DNA of 8,308 nucleotides from an uncultured Ardenticatenia bacterium (lineage in GTDB: Bacteria; Chloroflexota; Anaerolineae; Promineifilales; Promineifilaceae). The notes beneath the pieces are model-generated. The model saw nothing but the letters and a program-made list of their open reading frames with translations. It did not search any database and was not told where the DNA came from. The stretch is from positions 1 through 8,308 of the forward strand of contig CALLZA010000840.1 of the NCBI GenBank assembly GCA_937858165.1, written 5' to 3'. Of this stretch, positions 1-6,655 are shown one piece after another (within the stretch, counting starts at the first letter, position 1; the number at the start of each line of letters is the position of its first letter). Both the position numbers and the translations under genes were made by a program.

Positions 1-343
1 GGGGGGTCGCGGGCGGGTGGGCGTTGTGCCGGGGGGGACCCGTGCGGGGGGGTTAAACCCCCCCCTCGAGTGAAAAAGGGCGATAACCCGCAGTAAAGAA
101 GCAAGATCCCCTTAGAATGTGTTTTAAAATGCCTTTCCCCGTGGGGGGGGGTTTCTACCCCCCGCCTTTTTGGGCGGGGGGCGCATTTGCTCATTTTTTC
201 GTCAACCGCCTAGAACGCACTTCGGCGCTGGCGGGGGTTTCTTCACCCCGCCGCTGGAAGCCGAGGCCATATGTACCGATTATTTTGTTAAACTCTTGTA
301 GGGCGCGTTGCCTACCCGCCCCCGCGCGAGACACAGGTGCACC
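1..343. other. Contig-edge region without a gene; low-quality, hairpin-rich
   Basis: No credible coding region is visible before the cdd start. The first roughly 185 bases carry many runs of six to nine G or C, as expected from error-prone read tails at a contig edge. Two similar small hairpins can still be read: a G-run, TTTCTA and a C-run at about 143-163, and a perfect 7-bp stem GGCGGGG/CCCCGCC at 230-236 and 246-252 with loop GTTTCTTCA. Another C-rich/G-rich palindrome sits at 158-181 around a T5 run. From about 253 to 343 the sequence looks normal and should hold the cdd promoter, but I could not find a convincing -35/-10 pair. Confidence 0.6.
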
Positions 344-775
344 ATGACTCAACCCACTCCCCCCACATCCATTTCCCCCGACCAGCGCGACCAACTCATC
401 GCTGCCGCCTGCCAGGTGCGCGACCGAGCCTACGTGCCCTACTCCCGCTTCCGCGTCGGCGCGGCGCTGCTGAGCGACGACGGCCGGCTCTTCACCGGCG
501 TCAACGTGGAGAACGCCTCCTATGGTCTGACCGTCTGCGCCGAGCGCAACGCCATTGGCCGCATGGTGACCGACGGGGCGCAGTGCATTGTCGCTGTGGC
601 CGTTTGTACCGACAACGGCGTGACCCCCTGCGGTGCGTGCCGCCAGGTGCTCAGCGAGTTCGTGCCGCCCGACACCGACGCGCCGGTGTGGATCATCGAT
701 GGGCAGGGGAACGTGCGCGAGACGTCGGTGTTGGCGTTGATTCCCGATCACTTCGGGCCGCAACATCTGACGTAG
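344..775 (+). CDS. cdd: Cytidine deaminase
   Basis: Zinc-dependent cytidine/deoxycytidine deaminase, a cytosolic pyrimidine-salvage enzyme that converts (deoxy)cytidine to (deoxy)uridine and ammonia. The 143-residue product fits the short homotetrameric class, usually about 130-140 aa. Visible motifs are YSRFRVGAAL near residues 33-42, the nucleoside-binding NVEN at 54-57, the zinc and catalytic CAE at 65-67 (C65 ligand, E67 proton shuttle) and PCGAC at 95-99 (ligands C96 and C99). The C-terminal ALIPDHFGP resembles the usual LLP..F ending. I chose the ATG at 344 because an AGGTG Shine-Dalgarno lies at 335-339. A TTG at 308 in the same frame would add 12 arginine-rich residues that the family does not need. 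The stop is 38 nt before the histidine kinase on the same strand, so co-transcription is possible, though no functional link is evident. Confidence 0.96.
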   Translation: MTQPTPPTSISPDQRDQLIAAACQVRDRAYVPYSRFRVGAALLSDDGRLFTGVNVENASYGLTVCAERNAIGRMVTDGAQCIVAVAVCTDNGVTPCGACRQVLSEFVPPDTDAPVWIIDGQGNVRETSVLALIPDHFGPQHLT

Positions 776-813
776 GGTCAGTCTAAGGGTAGGGGGTTGC
801 GCTTGGGGGAACA

Positions 814-2514
814 ATGAGCCAGCACTACACCTATACACCCGACATCTGGCCACCCGCCCTGACCGCCCTCTTTCTACTGCTGCTGGCCGGCTACGGTTGG
901 CGTCGCCGCCGCGTGCCGGGAGCCATTCCCTTCGCCATTAGCTGCGTCTTTGCCTTTGGTTGGGCCGTCGGCCTGATGATGCAGGCCGCGGCCGTCGATC
1001 CGGCGACGCAGCGCCTGTGGCTGAGGCTGGGCAGTATCTGGTCGCTGCCGGCGCTAACGGCCGTGACCTGTTTTATCCTCGAGTACGTCTGGCCGGGGCG
1101 CTGGCTAAGCCGTCGCAATCTGGCTCTGCTGTCGGTCGCGCCGCTGCTGTTCGCGGCACTGATGCTCAGCAATGAGGCCCATCAACTGATGGTGCGCTAT
1201 CCGGCGAGCGCCGGGGCGGCGTCCCTGCCCTTGGGGCCGGCGGGTTGGGGTTCTCTTGTCTACAGTTTCGCTCTGGGTCTCATCAATATCTTCGCCCTGA
1301 GCTGGCTGTTCGCCCGCTCGCCGCGCCACCGCTGGCTGGCGGCGCTGATGATCGCTGGCCAGATCGTCTCGCGCGTGTTGTTCACTCAACAGGGCATCAG
1401 CGCCGACCCCTTGCGCCTGCCGTTCAACGCTCCGATCATCGCCTTGCCCTACGTCGTGTACGCCGTGGCCCTGTTCGCCGCCCGCATCTTCGACCCACTG
1501 GTCATGGCCCACCGCACGGCCGTCGCGCAGCTCGACGTGGGTGTGCTGGCGCTCGATGGCGGGCAGCGCGTCGTCGATCTAAATCCGGCGGCCGAGCACA
1601 TTCTGCGGCTGCCGCTCGAACGCGCCCGCGGCCGCGCGGTTGGCGATCTGCTGCCGGCCCAGGTTGGCGAGCACCTGGGCGGCGAGCACGCGACGGAGAT
1701 CGCCCTGAGCCTGGGCGCGCCGCAGGCCCGGGAGTACACTTTGGGCGTCTCGCCGCTGCGGGATTGGCGCGGGCTGGACGTGGGAACGCTGCTGCTGCTC
1801 CACGACGTGACCGACCAGCAGCGGGCGCAGGCCCAGATCGTGGCCCAACAACGCGCCCTGGCGACATTGCAGGAGCGCGAGCGGCTGGCCCGTGAGCTTC
1901 ACGATGGCGCGGGGCAGATGTTTGGCTACGTCAGCCTCCAGGCACAGGCGATCCACAAGCTGGTCAGCGATGGCCACCTGGCGGCGGCCGAAGAACAACT
2001 TGTCCGGCTGGCCGACGTGGCCTCGGCGGCCCACATTGACCTGCGCGAGTCGATTCTCAGCCTGAAGGCCGGGGCGGGGGCGTCGCCGGCTTTCCTGGCC
2101 GCGCTGCGGCAATACCTGACGGCCTACCAGAACAACTACGGCATTGCCGTCGCCTTAAGCGTGGCCGACGACCTGGACGACAACGCCTTCGCGCCCGACA
2201 CGACCGCCCAGTTGTTGCGGGTCATCACCGAAGCGCTGACCAACGCCCGCCGCCACGGCGGGGCGAGCCGGGTGAGTGTCAGGGTGGCGCGCACGGGAGA
2301 CGTGGCCCGCGTCACCGTGGCCGACGACGGCCGCGGTTTCGACGAGGGCGCGCCGGCCAACGCCGGCGTGGATGCCCACTTCGGCCTGGCCTTCATGCAC
2401 GAGCGCATGGCCCAGGTCGGCGGCGGCCTGGCTATCGACAGCCGGCCCGGGGCGGGCACGCGCGTGACGCTGACCGCGCCGCTGTGCGGCGTGCAGAAGG
2501 GAGGTGCAAGGTGA
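814..2514 (+). CDS. Seven-TM PAS sensor histidine kinase (HisKA_3 type)
   Basis: Membrane sensor kinase of 566 aa. The N-terminal part has seven hydrophobic segments (about 14-29, 36-60, 75-91, 102-119, 145-166, 173-191, 206-224), matching the histidine-kinase 7TM sensor layout. A PAS-like domain follows (about 237-335, with NPAAEHIL at 257-264 and HDVTDQQ near 330-336). The dimerisation/phosphotransfer helix carries ELHDGAGQ, in which H363 is the predicted phosphoacceptor. D364 and Q368 form the DxxxQ pattern linked to phosphatase activity in this family. The ATPase domain shows an N-box (EALTNARRHG, N477), G1 (DDGRGFD, 504-510), a G2-like GLAFMHER (524-531) and GAGT (546-549). All catalytic boxes look intact. 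A G-rich stretch at 805-810 precedes the ATG. The gene overlaps the response regulator by four bases, which makes that protein the obvious partner. The signal is unknown; seven TM helices suggest a membrane or small lipophilic cue, by inference only. Confidence 0.94.
   Translation: MSQHYTYTPDIWPPALTALFLLLLAGYGWRRRRVPGAIPFAISCVFAFGWAVGLMMQAAAVDPATQRLWLRLGSIWSLPALTAVTCFILEYVWPGRWLSRRNLALLSVAPLLFAALMLSNEAHQLMVRYPASAGAASLPLGPAGWGSLVYSFALGLINIFALSWLFARSPRHRWLAALMIAGQIVSRVLFTQQGISADPLRLPFNAPIIALPYVVYAVALFAARIFDPLVMAHRTAVAQLDVGVLALDGGQRVVDLNPAAEHILRLPLERARGRAVGDLLPAQVGEHLGGEHATEIALSLGAPQAREYTLGVSPLRDWRGLDVGTLLLLHDVTDQQRAQAQIVAQQRALATLQERERLARELHDGAGQMFGYVSLQAQAIHKLVSDGHLAAAEEQLVRLADVASAAHIDLRESILSLKAGAGASPAFLAALRQYLTAYQNNYGIAVALSVADDLDDNAFAPDTTAQLLRVITEALTNARRHGGASRVSVRVARTGDVARVTVADDGRGFDEGAPANAGVDAHFGLAFMHERMAQVGGGLAIDSRPGAGTRVTLTAPLCGVQKGGAR
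2499..2504 (+). promoter_or_regulatory. Shine-Dalgarno site deciding the response-regulator GTG start
   Basis: GGGAGG lies within the last kinase codons, six bases before the GTG at 2511. The in-frame ATG at 2484 has no such site and would add nine residues ahead of the receiver's first strand. The GTG is therefore the better start and implies translational coupling with the kinase. Confidence 0.8.
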
Positions 2515-3149
2515 ACGTGCTGCTGGTCGATGACCATCACCTGTTGCTGGAAGGGTTGCAGAACCTGTTGGCGGCCCACGGCGTGGACGTTGTCGGGCTG
2601 GCCCACGATGGGCTGGAGGCCGTCGAGCGGGCGCGGGCACTGCGGCCGGACGTCATCCTGATGGACATTCGCATGCCCCGCTGTGACGGGCTGGAAGCGA
2701 CCCGACGCATTCGGGCCGAGATGCCCGAGGCCTGCATCGTCATCCTGACCACTTCGGATGAGGATGAGGATTTGTTCGAGGCGATCAAGAGCGGCGCGCG
2801 CGGCTACTTGCTAAAGAGCATGAACGCTGATGACCTGGTGCACTGCTTGCAGCAGGCCCGGGAGGGCGTGCCGCCGTTCTCGCCGGGGCTAGCGACCAAG
2901 CTGCTGGGCGAGTTCGCGCGGCTGGCGCGAAGGCCGGCGATGCCGCCCGAGGCCACGCTGACTCCTCGCCAGCACGAAGTGTTGACGCTGGTGGCCGAGG
3001 GGCTCTCCTATAAAGAGGTCGGCGTGCGCCTGAGTCTCAGCCCGCGCACCATCAAGTACCACATGGCTGAGATCATGGCCCAGTTGCACCTGGAGCACCG
3101 CGCCCAGGTATTGGCCTACGCCGCGCGGTTGCGCCCGGACGCTCCATAG
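2511..3149 (+). CDS. LuxR/NarL-family DNA-binding response regulator
   Basis: Cytoplasmic transcription factor of 212 aa with the standard two-domain plan. The receiver domain is at about 1-120: acidic pair D7/D8 in LLVDDHH, predicted phosphoacceptor D52 in LMDIRMP, conserved T80 in ILTTSD and K102 in YLLKSM. A linker leads to a LuxR-type helix-turn-helix at about 149-205 (TPRQHEVLTLVAEG, then SYKEVGVRLSLSPRTIKYH). All phosphorylation residues are present, so it should be a normal switch. The GTG start overlaps the kinase stop as GTGA, making the two a coupled sensor/regulator pair. Targets are unknown. Autoregulation is common in such pairs, but I see no operator to support it. A factor-independent terminator ends the unit 124 nt downstream. 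Confidence 0.95.
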   Translation: MNVLLVDDHHLLLEGLQNLLAAHGVDVVGLAHDGLEAVERARALRPDVILMDIRMPRCDGLEATRRIRAEMPEACIVILTTSDEDEDLFEAIKSGARGYLLKSMNADDLVHCLQQAREGVPPFSPGLATKLLGEFARLARRPAMPPEATLTPRQHEVLTLVAEGLSYKEVGVRLSLSPRTIKYHMAEIMAQLHLEHRAQVLAYAARLRPDAP

Positions 3150-3180
3150 CTGTCCAGGGTCATTGCAGAGTCGGAACAAG

Positions 3181-3242
3181 ACCTCACGCCGAGGACGCGA
3201 AGAGCGCCAAAAAGACGCCTCTTGGTGTCCTTGGCGCGAGGT
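3181..3242. repeat. Intergenic palindromic repeat, family A copy 1
   Basis: Imperfect inverted repeat. The left arm (3181-3206) and the reverse complement of the right arm (3216-3242) both begin ACCTC and continue CGCC..AGGAC..C..AAGAG, with a few substitutions and one extra base. The left arm matches the left arm of the 7319-7399 element at 24 of 32 ungapped positions, so the two are copies of one repeat family. It carries no coding capacity. It lies just after the response regulator and before its terminator. A REP/MITE-like mobile origin is an inference. Confidence 0.8.
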
Positions 3243-3273
3243 GTCCTTGCTAACACGACTACCCTGTCTTCTG

Positions 3274-3308
3274 GGACAGTCTCCGTGCAGACGGGGACTG
3301 TCCTTTTT
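3274..3308 (+). terminator. Rho-independent terminator after the kinase/regulator unit
   Basis: A 13-bp stem, 3274-3286 against 3291-3303, contains one T-G wobble and is closed by a GCAG tetraloop. TTTTT follows directly at 3304-3308. The T-run lies only on the + strand side, which fits termination of the transcript through the response regulator. The symmetrical GGACAGTC..GACTGTCC arms could also belong to a dispersed palindromic repeat that happens to work as a terminator. Confidence 0.8.
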
Positions 3309-3371
3309 CTGTCCTGCCGGACATTGTAGCTGGCTGGCCCGATCTGTTACTGTGCCAGGTGAGGGGCAAAC

Positions 3372-3713
3372 ATGGCGCGACGGCGGGTAATCCTCTACGG
3401 CAATTCCGTTGTTCTGGCGGCGATAGGGGCCACTCTGGAGCGCTTGCCTGAACTGGAGCTGGTGTTCCTCGCCGCGCCATTGCCAAGCGCTGCGGCGCTA
3501 AGCGCGCTGGCACCCGATGTCATCTTCTTCGACACCGGCCGCGGCGGGCCTGCATTCGACAAGCTATTCACCCTCCTGCAAGAGTGCCCCAGTTTGTTGT
3601 TGGTTGGCGCAAATCCGGAGAACGCTCAACTGTTGCTCTGGTCGAGCGGCCGTTTCGACGCCATGACGGCCGAAGATCTGGCGCAACTCGTCGTCCATGG
3701 CTCGCGCGTCTAG
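3372..3713 (+). CDS. Small protein with receiver-like pattern, function unknown
   Basis: A 113-residue soluble protein, no signal peptide or TM helix. It starts at an ATG preceded by GAGGGG at 3361-3366, a good ribosome site. The strand pattern recalls a response-regulator receiver: RRVILYGNSVV as a first beta strand, APDVIFFDTG with D54 where a phosphoacceptor would fall, and SLLLVGANPE (74-83) as a fourth strand. The acidic pair normally found at the end of strand one is replaced by GNS, and I see no conserved K after the fourth strand. At best it is a degenerate receiver. There is no output domain. It follows the kinase/regulator unit on the same strand but behind a terminator, so it probably has its own promoter. 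From memory, similar short proteins occur in other Chloroflexota, but I cannot verify this. A role in signalling is speculation. Confidence 0.75.
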   Translation: MARRRVILYGNSVVLAAIGATLERLPELELVFLAAPLPSAAALSALAPDVIFFDTGRGGPAFDKLFTLLQECPSLLLVGANPENAQLLLWSSGRFDAMTAEDLAQLVVHGSRV

Positions 3714-3799
3714 TTGAGGGGGGGCGCCACTGGCCGAAGTACAGAGAAGAGCCGGCCGCCAGAGCGTGAAGTTCGTTGCACATCGCGGCCGACGAAAGG

Positions 3800-4738
3800 C
3801 TAATACTTCTTGTCCTCCAACGTTTCCATCTCCTCCCGCAGCCGCAAATAACTGTCATACCGCTCCGGCGACACGCGGCCGTCGGCCACGGCGGCCAGCA
3901 CGGCGCACTTTGGCTCGTGGGTGTGGGTGCAGTCGCTGAAGGCGCACTGGTCGACCAGCGGGCCAATCTCCCGGAAGTAGGCGTCCACCTCGGTCGGCTC
4001 CAGATCGAACAGGGCCAGGCCGCGGATGCCCGGCGTGTCGGCCACGTAGCCGCCGAACTCCAGGGGGATGAGTTCCGTGTGGCGCGTCGTGTGCATCCCC
4101 TTGCCCGTGGCGTCGCTGACTTCCTTTACGCGCAGCCCCAACCCCTCTTGCACGGCGTTGAGCAAACTCGACTTGCCCACGCCCGATGACCCGGCCAGCA
4201 CCGACAGCTTACCGCGCAGCGCCTCGCGCAGCGCCTCGACCCCCTCGCCGGTGACGACGCTGGTATAGAGTACCGGGTAGTCGATGGCCTCATAGATGCG
4301 GAACAGGTCGCGCGCCTCTTCCGGCGTCACCAGATCGACCTTGTTGGCGCAGATAATGACCGGCAGTTGGTTCATCTCGGCCACGACGAGGAAGCGGTCG
4401 AGTTTGCGGGCGCTGAAGGCGGGGTTGGCGACGGAGAAGACGAAGACGACCTGGTCGGGGTTGGCCACCAGCACCTGCTCGCGGTCGGTTTGCAGCGAGC
4501 GATCCTGCGCCGCCACGCGGGTGCGCGACAGGGCCGTGCGGCGCTCCTCAACCGACTGCACCGACCCTGTGCCGTCGCGGTTGATCTCGATAGTGACCCG
4601 GTCGCCTACCGCGACGATGGTGCTTTCCTGCCGCGCCTGCTTCAGCCGCCCGCGGATGCGGCTGATGATCGGCTCCCCGCCGTCGTCGGGCTGGACGGTG
4701 AAGAAGCCGCTTTGGGCTTTGATGACGAGGCCTTTCAT
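3800..4738 (-). CDS. rsgA: Ribosome small subunit biogenesis GTPase RsgA
   Basis: Circularly permuted GTPase (RsgA/YjeQ family, 312 aa, usual length) that binds the 30S subunit late in assembly and hydrolyses GTP on it. Domains in order: an N-terminal OB fold (about 1-75, including VAVGDRVTI); the permuted GTPase with G4 NKVD at 132-135, then the P-loop GSSGVGKSS at 183-191, the switch-I TTRHT at 217-221 and G3 DTPG at 234-237; then the zinc knuckle C265-x4-C270-x-H272-x5-C278, exactly the family spacing. Every key residue is present. It is the last gene of a possible leftward unit behind etfA. The 74-nt gap to etfA is filled by an inverted repeat that ends next to the ATG, so its only Shine-Dalgarno candidate (a weak GGA) lies inside the repeat. 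It converges on the 3372-3713 gene, with 86 nt and no clear terminator between them. Confidence 0.97.
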   Translation of the reverse strand: MKGLVIKAQSGFFTVQPDDGGEPIISRIRGRLKQARQESTIVAVGDRVTIEINRDGTGSVQSVEERRTALSRTRVAAQDRSLQTDREQVLVANPDQVVFVFSVANPAFSARKLDRFLVVAEMNQLPVIICANKVDLVTPEEARDLFRIYEAIDYPVLYTSVVTGEGVEALREALRGKLSVLAGSSGVGKSSLLNAVQEGLGLRVKEVSDATGKGMHTTRHTELIPLEFGGYVADTPGIRGLALFDLEPTEVDAYFREIGPLVDQCAFSDCTHTHEPKCAVLAAVADGRVSPERYDSYLRLREEMETLEDKKY

Positions 4739-4811
4739 AAGGTTCCAGGGGCCAGGTTCCAGGGGCCAGGGAAAACCTTGCTCGCCCCTGGCCCCTGGAA
4801 CCTGGAACCTT
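4739..4811. repeat. Inverted repeat filling the etfA-rsgA gap
   Basis: A perfect 20-bp stem joins 4752-4771 to 4786-4805 around a 14-nt loop. In an alternative register the whole right arm, 4786-4811, pairs over 26 bp with 4739-4747 plus 4755-4771, leaving a 7-nt bulge (4748-4754). The bulge exists because the left arm holds a 14-bp unit, GGTTCCAGGGGCCA, twice in tandem (4741-4754, 4755-4768). The element runs from one base after the etfA stop to the base before the rsgA start. On the - strand transcript it makes a strong hairpin without a following U-run, so it is not a standard terminator. It could stabilise the 3' end of etfBA RNA or hide the rsgA ribosome site (inference). Confidence 0.9.
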
Positions 4812-4812
4812 C

Positions 4813-5787
4813 TTAATTGAGCCGCTTCTTGAATTCGGCCGTCAGCGCCGGGACGACCTTGAACAGGTCGCCGACGATGCCGTAGCGGGCCAGCTTGAAG
4901 ATCGGCGCGTCGGCATCCTTGTTGATGGCGACGATGACCTTCGAGCTGCGCATACCCGCCTGGTGCTGGATGGCGCCGCTGATGCCGGCGGCGATGTAGA
5001 GGTCGGGGGCGACCGTCTTGCCCGTCTGACCGACCTGATGCTCGTAGGGAATCCAGCCGGCGTCGACCGTGGCCCGCGACGCGCCCAGGGCCGCGCCGAT
5101 CACGTCGGCCAGCTCGCGCAGCGGTTCGAACCCTTCCGGCCCGCCGACGCCGCGGCCGCCGCTGACGATCTTGCCCGCGTCGGTCAGGCTGACCTTGCCG
5201 CCCTTGCCCTCAAAGCCGATGACCTTGGTCGGGATGGCGTCCTCAGCTACGGCCGCGGGAACCATCTCCGGCGTGCCCGTCTTGCCCGTCGATGCCGCCT
5301 GGGCAAAGGCCCGACTGCGCAGGGTGACGATCTGCGGCGTGCCGGTGACGAACGCCTCGCACAGCAGCTTGCCGGCGTAGACCGGTCGCGTGGCCTTGAC
5401 CACGCCGCCATCGACCTTGATCTCGATCGCCTCGGCTACAACGCCGGTGTCCAGGTCGGCCCCGACCCAGGCGGCCAGGTCACGGCCGCGGGTGGACGCG
5501 CCGACCAGGATCGCCGCCGGCTGCCGCTCCTGGGCCAGCTTGACGACCAGTGGCCCGTGGGCCTCCAGCCGGCCGCCGGCCAGCGTGGCGTCGTCGGCAC
5601 CGATGACCGCGTCCGCCCCCTGGTCGAACGCCGCAGCGCAGGCCGGGCCGACGCCCTGCCCGAAGACGAGGGCCGTCAGCGGCTGGCCGAGGCTGTCGGC
5701 CACTTGCCGCGCCGCGCCCAGCGCCTCGCGGCTGATGGCGCTAATCGCGCCGTCCCGATTCTCGACATAGACCCACACGCCGCTCAT
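4813..5787 (-). CDS. etfA: Electron transfer flavoprotein, alpha subunit
   Basis: FAD-carrying subunit of the EtfAB heterodimer, a soluble carrier that takes electrons from acyl-CoA or other flavin dehydrogenases and passes them toward the quinone pool. The 324-aa product has the ETF alpha/beta N-terminal domain (about 1-190) and the C-terminal FAD domain with SGGRGVG (209-215), [11 protein letters not shown] (236-246 region, R238), QVGQTGKTV (251-259), [12 protein letters not shown] (264-275) and INKD (288-291). The late motif usually read as ADYGIVGD appears as ARYGIVGD, with R301 in place of the acid. Its ATG overlaps the etfB stop as ATGA, and the purine-rich GGAGAAGG inside the etfB end serves as ribosome site, so the subunits are made in coupled fashion. 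No dehydrogenase or ETF:quinone oxidoreductase is in the window, so the redox partner, and whether it bifurcates electrons, stays open. Confidence 0.97.
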   Translation of the reverse strand: MSGVWVYVENRDGAISAISREALGAARQVADSLGQPLTALVFGQGVGPACAAAFDQGADAVIGADDATLAGGRLEAHGPLVVKLAQERQPAAILVGASTRGRDLAAWVGADLDTGVVAEAIEIKVDGGVVKATRPVYAGKLLCEAFVTGTPQIVTLRSRAFAQAASTGKTGTPEMVPAAVAEDAIPTKVIGFEGKGGKVSLTDAGKIVSGGRGVGGPEGFEPLRELADVIGAALGASRATVDAGWIPYEHQVGQTGKTVAPDLYIAAGISGAIQHQAGMRSSKVIVAINKDADAPIFKLARYGIVGDLFKVVPALTAEFKKRLN

Positions 5788-6569
5788 ATGACCTTCTCCT
5801 CAAACAGCTTGTTGACCAGGTTGCGCGCCTGCTCTTCCGGCGTGTCGCCGGCAATCATCTCGATTTCGCCTTCGCGGGGCGGGATGGGGTAGACGTTGGA
5901 CCAGTCGGCCTTGGCCGCTGGGGCGCTGACGCCGATGTCGCCCGCCGTCCAGTTGGGGATGACGGCCTTGCTGGCCTTGCGAATGCCCATGAAGGACGGG
6001 TAGCGCGGTTCGTTGATCTCCTTGACGAAGCTGATGACTACCGGCAGCTTGGCCGTGACCGTCTCTTTGCCGTCGTCGGTCATCCGGTCGACGGTGATGC
6101 TGCCGCCGTCCAGCGACTGAATGGCCGCGACGTAGGTCAACGGCGTCCAGCCCAGGACACGGGCGACCTGCACGGGGGTGTGGCCGGTGTCGCCGTCGAT
6201 GGCCTGCTTGCCGAAGAGGGCCACCTGCACGTCGCCGATCTTGTTGATGGCCGCGGCCAGGGTGCGGGCCGTGCCCAGCGTGTCGCTGCCTAGTAGGGCA
6301 GGATCAGAGACGAGAATGGCTTCGCCGCAGCCCATCGCCAGGCAGGTCTTCAGCGCTTCGTCGCTCGACGGATCGCCCAGGCAGAGAGCGACCGCCTCGG
6401 CCGCGCCGCGGTTTTCCTTGAAGCGGATCGCCTCTTCGATGGCGTACTCATCCCACGGGTTCACAACGTTGGGCTTGCCGCCCGGGTCTTCCCAACTGAC
6501 CACGCCGCCCTTAACCGACAGGGTAGCGGTCGTGCTGGGTGTTTGTTTAACGCACACGACTACTTTCAT
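5784..6569 (-). CDS. etfB: Electron transfer flavoprotein, beta subunit
   Basis: Nucleotide-binding partner of EtfA, 261 aa, the normal size. Visible landmarks are MKVVVCVKQTP at the start, NPWDEYAIEEAIRFKE (37-52), GKQAIDGDTGHTP (120-132) and the ETF-beta signature at about 160-180, which fits the PROSITE-style pattern (R162, D165, D166, E169, P176). RYPSFMGIRKA (189-199) follows as expected. In ordinary ETFs this subunit holds AMP, and in bifurcating ones a second FAD; I cannot decide between them by eye. The start is fixed by a GGAGG site seven bases upstream. The stop overlaps the etfA start by four bases. Only 51 nt separate it from the upstream zinc-ribbon gene, so transcription may come from that gene's promoter or from within the intervening repeat region, where I found no good promoter. 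Confidence 0.97.
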   Translation of the reverse strand: MKVVVCVKQTPSTTATLSVKGGVVSWEDPGGKPNVVNPWDEYAIEEAIRFKENRGAAEAVALCLGDPSSDEALKTCLAMGCGEAILVSDPALLGSDTLGTARTLAAAINKIGDVQVALFGKQAIDGDTGHTPVQVARVLGWTPLTYVAAIQSLDGGSITVDRMTDDGKETVTAKLPVVISFVKEINEPRYPSFMGIRKASKAVIPNWTAGDIGVSAPAAKADWSNVYPIPPREGEIEMIAGDTPEEQARNLVNKLFEEKVI

Positions 6570-6576
6570 ACTTCAG

Positions 6577-6581
6577 CCTCC
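6577..6581 (-). promoter_or_regulatory. Shine-Dalgarno of etfB
   Basis: On the - strand this reads GGAGG, seven bases before the etfB ATG. It is the best ribosome site on the leftward strand and fixes the etfB start. Confidence 0.8.
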
Positions 6582-6605
6582 ATGAGAGTGGAACCACTGA
6601 TTTCG

Positions 6606-6655
6606 CAGATTGCACCGATTTCACTCTGGAGTATCTGTGAAATCGGTGTAATCTG
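6606..6655. repeat. Palindromic repeat at the zinc-ribbon gene 3' end
   Basis: Two 19-bp arms, 6606-6624 and 6637-6655, are reverse complements except for one position (G6612/C6613 region against T6649) and enclose a 12-nt loop. The sequence style (GTGAAATCGGTGTAATCTG) resembles widespread bacterial intergenic repeats built on AATCTGTG-like words; this is from memory. The element overlaps the end of the leftward zinc-ribbon gene and supplies its last codons and stop. It has no T-run, so terminator activity is doubtful. Confidence 0.85.

Noticed and set aside
308..343. Upstream TTG start that would lengthen cytidine deaminase by 12 residues
   Set aside because: No ribosome site fits it, the extra residues are R/P-rich, and the ATG at 344 has AGGTG before it and gives the family length.
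191..853. Long reading frame on the - strand across cdd
   Set aside because: It mirrors the codon structure of cdd, crosses the cdd upstream region and shows no recognisable domain; it is a GC-rich shadow.
1245..1895. Alternative + strand frame inside the histidine kinase
   Set aside because: The kinase frame holds every expected motif; the other is arginine/alanine-rich and lacks any domain.
3264..3279. Small CTGTC/GACAG hairpin that could compete with the terminator stem
   Set aside because: Only five base pairs against a 13-bp stem, with no leader peptide or ligand-binding fold; attenuation cannot be supported.
3163..3390. Short + strand frame between the regulator and the next gene
   Set aside because: It reads through the palindromic repeat and the terminator hairpin, and overlaps the start of a better-supported gene.
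4739..4811. CRISPR array or standard terminator
   Set aside because: Only two adjacent 14-bp units without spacers, so not CRISPR. The hairpin has no T-run on the transcribed side, so not a typical terminator.
4296..5892. Long + strand reading frames opposite rsgA and etfBA
   Set aside because: They lie antisense to three well-recognised genes and their composition (R, A, G, D rich) is typical of shadow frames.
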